A DNA stretch of 64,000 nt. It comes from Sepioteuthis lessoniana. Its lineage: Eukaryota; Mollusca; Cephalopoda; Myopsida; Loliginidae. The notes beneath the pieces are model-generated. The model made no database searches and was not told where the DNA came from. It saw nothing but the letters and a program-made list of their open reading frames with translations. Position 1 is the stretch's first letter; each line of letters starts with the position of its first letter. This document shows positions 59,412 through 64,000 of this stretch, one piece after another. A program made the position numbers and the translations under genes. The stretch spans positions 36,088,883 to 36,152,882 of the forward strand of contig OY757947.1 in NCBI GenBank assembly GCA_963585895.1, written 5' to 3'.

Positions 59412-59660
59412 CTGTCATGTGGATTGGTAGGTGTTCAAGGAGTGCTCCAAATCTACCACATGAACAAATCCACATGACACCTATACCAGAATGGCCTTTT
59501 CAAAAAATTGTGATGGATTTATTCTATGTTGGGTCCTTCGCGTAACTTGCTCGTGCAGACAGACTCACTGGCAAGAAGTTGCCTCCAGGTTGATATCGAT
59601 CTGCAGAGAAATATTCCTAGTATACAGCGCGCCAGAGGAACTTAGTACAGACGATGGGCT
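59412..59660 (+). pseudogene. Ty3/gypsy-type integrase relic 1
   Basis: From about 59,433 a frame reads PEWPFQKIVMDLFYVG (first catalytic Asp of the integrase core). It then meets a TAA, and ADRLTG follows. After a frameshift and a missing segment it continues to YSAPEELSTDDG, near the second catalytic Asp. It is broken by at least one stop and one shift and is not functional. It lies between satellite and a TAG repeat. Confidence 0.75.
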
Positions 59661-59687
59661 ATTGTAAGTAGTAGTAGTAGTAGTAGT
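59661..59687. repeat. (TAG)n microsatellite
   Basis: About seven GTA/TAG units, directly at the tail end of the SINE-A that follows. The repeat may be that SINE's 3' tail region. Confidence 0.85.
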
Positions 59688-59915
59688 CCGGACCGTAGTC
59701 GAGGGTGACCCGAAGGCTCCCTTTTCGATAGCTACTAAATCAAGGTGTAAGGGAGGGCGCTAATCCTTTCCCTGGATTGCTCCACTACCCTTTATCCTTA
59801 CCTTATAATGCTGAGTATTAAGCAAGGTCGTAACAAGTACCATTTTTTGAGTCTTTGGTTTGAACCCAGTTCTTCCGGGCCTTTGGGGAACACACAAACC
59901 ATTATGCCAATGTTC
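59688..59915 (-). mobile_element. SINE-A copy inside the satellite
   Basis: Tail GACCGTAGTCGAGGGTGACC at the left, body, then a diverged head at the right (TTTGAACCCAGTTC, CCATTATGCCAATG). Satellite resumes after it. Confidence 0.82.
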
Positions 59916-60714
59916 GATAATCAATCGATAATCGATAGTTAGCAAGCAAGAATAACATATATTAACAAGTGAGTTTGAGTCTCAGTGAGTGTAAATTGTT
60001 CTAATTCCATTAACCATAGCCGGGTGCAAGTGTTAAGCGATTGTAAGTATTCTTTGCTATTTACCTCAAGTTGGGATATAGGGCATCTCGAGTGAGACAA
60101 TAGTTAGCAAGCTAGACTATCAAACCATCACAAGTGAGTTTGAGTTTCATTTGGGTGTAGATTTTTCTAATTTCATTAAACATAAACGGGTACCAGTGTT
60201 AGACTTATGAAAGTATTCTTTTTTATTTACCTTTAGTTATGACATAAAGCATGTCGAGTGGGGTAAGGGTTATCAAACTAGACAAACAAACCTTCAAAAG
60301 TGAGTTTGAGTCTCATTGGGTGCAGTTTGTTCTAATTCCATTAACCATACACGGAAACAAGGGTTAAGCTATTGTAAGTATTCTTTGCTTTTACTCTGTA
60401 TTTGGGATAGAGGGCATCCAGGGTGGGGTAAGTGTTTGTAAGCTAGATTAACGAGTTAGTTTGAGTCCCTTTGGGTGTAGATTGTTCTAATTTCATTAAC
60501 CCTACCCAGGTACAAGGGTTAAGCTATTGTAAATATTCATTCTTATTTACCTTTGTTGGGATAGGGCATCTCGAGTTGGGTAACAAAACCTTCACGAGTG
60601 AGTCTGATTCTCATTACGTGTACTTTGTTCTTATTCCATTAACCATACCCTAATAGAAGGGTTAAGCTATTGTAAGTATTCTTTGCTGTTTACCTGTGGT
60701 TGGAATATTGGGCA

Positions 60715-61130
60715 TATGTTATATAATTACGGAATGATTTTTTAAATATTAATCATTTTTCATAAATTATATTTTATCATTCAGTTTGGTTAGGCTTTGA
60801 ACTATTCAGCTCTTTGTTCAGGTGCATAGCATTGGGCACAGCTTACGCTCGCGCGCAAAGGATATAACAATCACAATTGTCATAATAAACCCCAGATAGA
60901 AAATAAGGCTGGAGTTTGAATGACGTCATGCCCGGAAGCGATGGTGCTGAGAATTTGAAGATTTTGAAAAAGAGTCAGTTGGGAGAGGACTTTGGACCAT
61001 GTAGGCAGACAGTTGGGTTGTCTGCCATTGAGGCAGGTATTTGAAGTTGGGGTCCGACCATGAAATTGAGAAGTTGGGTCCGACCATGGAGTTGAGAATT
61101 TGAGATCTAAAACTCGAGATGTGCCGAACG
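60715..61130. other. Non-satellite segment, possible LTR-like or 5' element sequence
   Basis: Contains CATAATAAACC (polyA-signal-like) near 60,880, a TGACGTCA CRE at about 60,922, and an ETS-like CCCGGAAGCG right after. GTCCGACCATG occurs twice near 61,050 and 61,080. It directly precedes integrase relic 2, so it could be retroelement sequence. No paired LTR was found. Confidence 0.35.
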
Positions 61131-61368
61131 TTGGGGTGTCGTTAGCACAAGTCAGGGCAAGAAGTTGCTTCCAGGTTGGTATCGATCTTCAGTGAAATGT
61201 CCCAAGCATACAGTGCGCCTGAGGAACTTACTACTGTCGATGGGTCGCCCTTCTCAGCTTACTCATTCCAATGGTCCCTAAAACATTTTGGCTATTAAAC
61301 AAAGAATGTCAACAATAGCCTATCCCCAGTCTAACGGACGAGCAGAGTTAGCTGTCAAGACGGATGCG
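61131..61368 (+). pseudogene. Ty3/gypsy-type integrase relic 2
   Basis: Shares about 110 bp with relic 1 (GCAAGAAGTTGC, AGCGCGCC/AGTGCGCCTGAGGAACTT). It extends past it to AYPQSNGRAELAVKT near 61,316-61,362, which contains the third catalytic residue (Glu). Frameshifts and a stop near 61,300 break it. Satellite resumes at GGGTTAAGTTATAGTAAG. Confidence 0.78.
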
Positions 61369-64000
61369 AGGGTTAAGTTATAGTAAGTATTCTTCCAGGT
61401 TTACCTTTAACTGGGATATAGAGCATGTCAAATGGGATTAGGGATAGCAAACTAGACTAACATTCAAAAGTGAGTTTGAGTCCAACTGGGTGTAGATTGT
61501 TCTAATTCCATTTACCATAAACGGGTACAAGGGTTAAGCTATTGTAAATATTCTTTGCTATTTACCTGCACTCAGGATATAGGGCATCTCACGTTGGGTA
61601 AGTGTTAGTAAGTCAGACAAACAAACCTTGACAAGTGAGTTTGAGTCTCACTGAATGATGTTTCTTCTAATTCCATTAACCATTCCCGTGTACAAGGGTT
61701 AGGCTAATGTAAGTATTCTTTTCTTTTTACCTGTGGTTGGGATATTCGGCATGTCAAATGGGGTTATAGTTAGAAATTAGACTAACATACCTTCACAACC
61801 GAGTTTGAGTCTCACTGGGTGTAATTTATTTCTACTTCCATCAACTGTAAACGGGTACAAAAGTTAAGCTATTGTAAGTATTCATTGCTATTTACATGTA
61901 GTTGGGATATAGGGCATCTTGAGTGGGGTTTGGGTTAGCAAGCTAGCTTAAAAAACCTTCACAATGGGTGTAATTTTTCCTAATTCCATTAACCATGCCC
62001 CGATACAATGGTTAAGCTATTGAAAGTATTCTATGCTATTTAGCAGTAGCTGGAATGGAAAGCATCTTAAGTTAGAAATATAGACGAACAAACCTTCACA
62101 AGTGAGTTTGAGTCCCATTGTGTGTAGTTTGTTCTATTTTCATTAATTATTAACAGGTAATAAGGGTTATGCTATTGTAAGAGGGGTAAGAGTTAGCAGG
62201 CCTGACTAATAAACATTTAAATGTGAGTATGACTCATTTCGTGTACTTTGTTCTAAATACATGAACCATAAACGGGTACAAGTGTTAAGCTATTGTAAGT
62301 ATTCTCTCTAATTTACATTTAGTCGGAATATGGGCCATCAAGTGGGCTTTTAGTTAGTATTCTAGGCCAGTGAACTTTCGCAAGTGAATTTGAGTCTCAT
62401 TATGTGTAGTTTGTTCTACTTCCATTAACTACTAACCGGTACAAGGGTTAGGCTATTGTAAGTATTCTTTGCTGTTTGTCTGGATTTAAGATATAAGGCA
62501 TGTCAAGTGGGGTTATAGTTAGCAAGTAGATTAATAAACGTTTAAAAGTGAGTATGGGTCTCATTGAGTGTGGTTTATTCTACTTCTATTAACCTTGCCC
62601 GGGTACAAGTGTTAAGGTATTGTAAGTATTCTTTGCTGTTTATTTGTAATTGGAATATAGGGCATGTCAATTGGGGTTATTTTAAGCAAGCTATACAAAC
62701 AAACATTCACAAGTGAATTTGATTTTCATTGTGTGTAGTTTGTTTTACTTCCATTAACTATTAACAAGTACAAGGTTAAAGCTATTGCCAGTATTGCCTG
62801 CTAATTACCTGTAGTTGGGATATAGAGCATGTGAAGTTGGGTTAGGAAGTTATACAAACACACGTTACTTGTGCTTTATAGTCTCATTTCATGCACTTTG
62901 TTCTAATTACATTAACCATAAACGGGAACAAGTGTTAATCTATTGTAAGTATTCTTTCTCATTTACCTGTAGTTAGAATAAAGGCCATCTCTATATCAGC
63001 AAACCTTCACAGGTAAGTTTCAGTCTCATTGTGTGTAGTTTGGTCTACTTCCATTAACTATTAACAGGTATAAGAGTTAAGGTATTGTAGATATTCTTTG
63101 CTATTTACCTTTAGGTGGGATATAGGGCATGTCAATCGAGTTAGGGTGAGCAAGTTAGACTAACCAATTTTCACAGGTGAGTTTGAGTCTCATTGGATGT
63201 TGCTTCTACTAATTCCATTAAACCATACCCTGGTACAAGTGTAAAGCTATTATAAGTATTCTTTGTTAATTACATGTAGGTGGAATAGAAGGGATCTCGA
63301 GTGGGGTTATTGTCAACAAACTAGACCAACAAACCTTCAAAAGTCAGTATGAGTCTCATTTCGTGTGGTTTGTTCTTATCTCATAAAAAATAAACGGATA
63401 CAAGTGTTAAACTATTGAAAGTATTCTCTCTTATTTACCTTTAGTTGGGATATAGGCCATCTCAAGTAGGCTTTATTTCGTATTCTAGACCAGTAAACAT
63501 TCGCAAGTGAATTTGAGTCTCATTATGTGTAGTTTGTTCTACTTCCATAAACTACTAACCGGTACAAGGGTTAGGCTATTGTAAGTATTCTTTGCTTTTT
63601 GCCTGTACTTGGGATATAAGGTATGTCAAGTGGGGTTATAGTTAGCAATAGACTAATAAACGTTTAACTGTGAGTATGAGTCTTATTCAGTGTAGTTTGT
63701 TCAACTTCTATTAATCTTGCCCGGTTACAAGTGTTAAGGTATTATAAGTGTTCTTTGCTGTTTACTTATACTTGGGATATAGGGCATGTCAAGTGGGGTT
63801 ATTTTATGCAAGCTATACTAACAAACCTTCACAAGAGAGTTTGAGTTTCATTGTGTGTAGTTTATTTTACTTCTAGTGAGTTATAGTCTCATTTTATGCA
63901 GTTTGTTCTAAATACATTAACCATAAACGGGTACAACTGTTAAGCTATTCGAAGTATTCTTTCTTATATACCTTAAGTTGGGATATTGGCCATCTCAAGT

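Larger units (their letters stand above)
57983..64000. repeat. Satellite array, ~134-165-bp monomers, runs off the window
   Basis: About 30 diverged monomers in one orientation. Shared words are TAAGCTATTGTAAGTATTCT, TTGGGATATAGGGCATCTC, CTTCACAAGTGAGTTTGAGT, CTCATTGGGTGTAG, and in longer monomers CTAATTCCATTAACCATAAA. Insertions of other elements break it at about 59,103, 59,412, 59,686 and 60,715. Small ORFs inside are incidental. Confidence 0.93.

Noticed and set aside
57983..64000. CRISPR-like array of regular repeats
   Set aside because: Monomers are about 134-165 bp with no unique spacers, in a eukaryotic context. This is a satellite.

Overview
This is a gene-poor, AT-rich animal nuclear sequence of about 64 kb, made almost entirely of repeats. 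The best fit is a mollusc, probably a coleoid cephalopod of octopus type. That is an inference from four things together: abundant tRNA-derived SINEs, an RTE-like LINE with an apurinic-type endonuclease, a multi-finger C2H2 gene, and long (TA)n tracts. No single marker proves the species. There is no sign of bacterial, organellar or intact viral DNA.

Positions 1-53,700 are a mosaic of large related blocks. A core block occurs at about 3,440-9,430, 21,440-28,590 and 36,045-42,440. Related spacer blocks lie between the copies, so a whole unit is roughly 15-18 kb. Positions 1-2,400 match part of the third copy (38,755-40,680). Positions 48,190-52,700 carry the same material inverted. Into these blocks are set three short-repeat families: SINE-A (tRNA-like boxes, about 250 bp), SINE-B (tRNA-like boxes, about 270 bp) and repeat C (about 190 bp, no tRNA boxes seen). 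A fourth family, repeat D, carries GA/CT tracts. At 42,743-45,032 sits an RTE-like LINE with an inverted 5' end and a 12-bp target-site duplication. A GC-rich 254-bp insert with a perfect 16-bp target-site duplication lies at 32,479-32,732.

Positions 53,700-57,980 hold three long (TA)n tracts, a ~500-bp fold-back, one SINE-A, and the only plausible host protein gene: a seven-finger C2H2 zinc-finger ORF on the minus strand, with decayed fingers directly upstream.

Positions 57,983-64,000 are a satellite array that runs off the window. It starts as 134/139-bp alternating monomers and becomes ~164-bp monomers. It is interrupted by a SINE-B, a SINE-A and two overlapping relics of a Ty3/gypsy-type integrase.

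The genes do not form a pathway. The strongest candidates for something undescribed are the giant composite repeat with its fixed-spacing YY1-like/CRE modules, the hairpin-rich GC insert, and the satellite with embedded integrase fragments. SINE-A, SINE-B, repeat C and repeat D are working names used only in this annotation.
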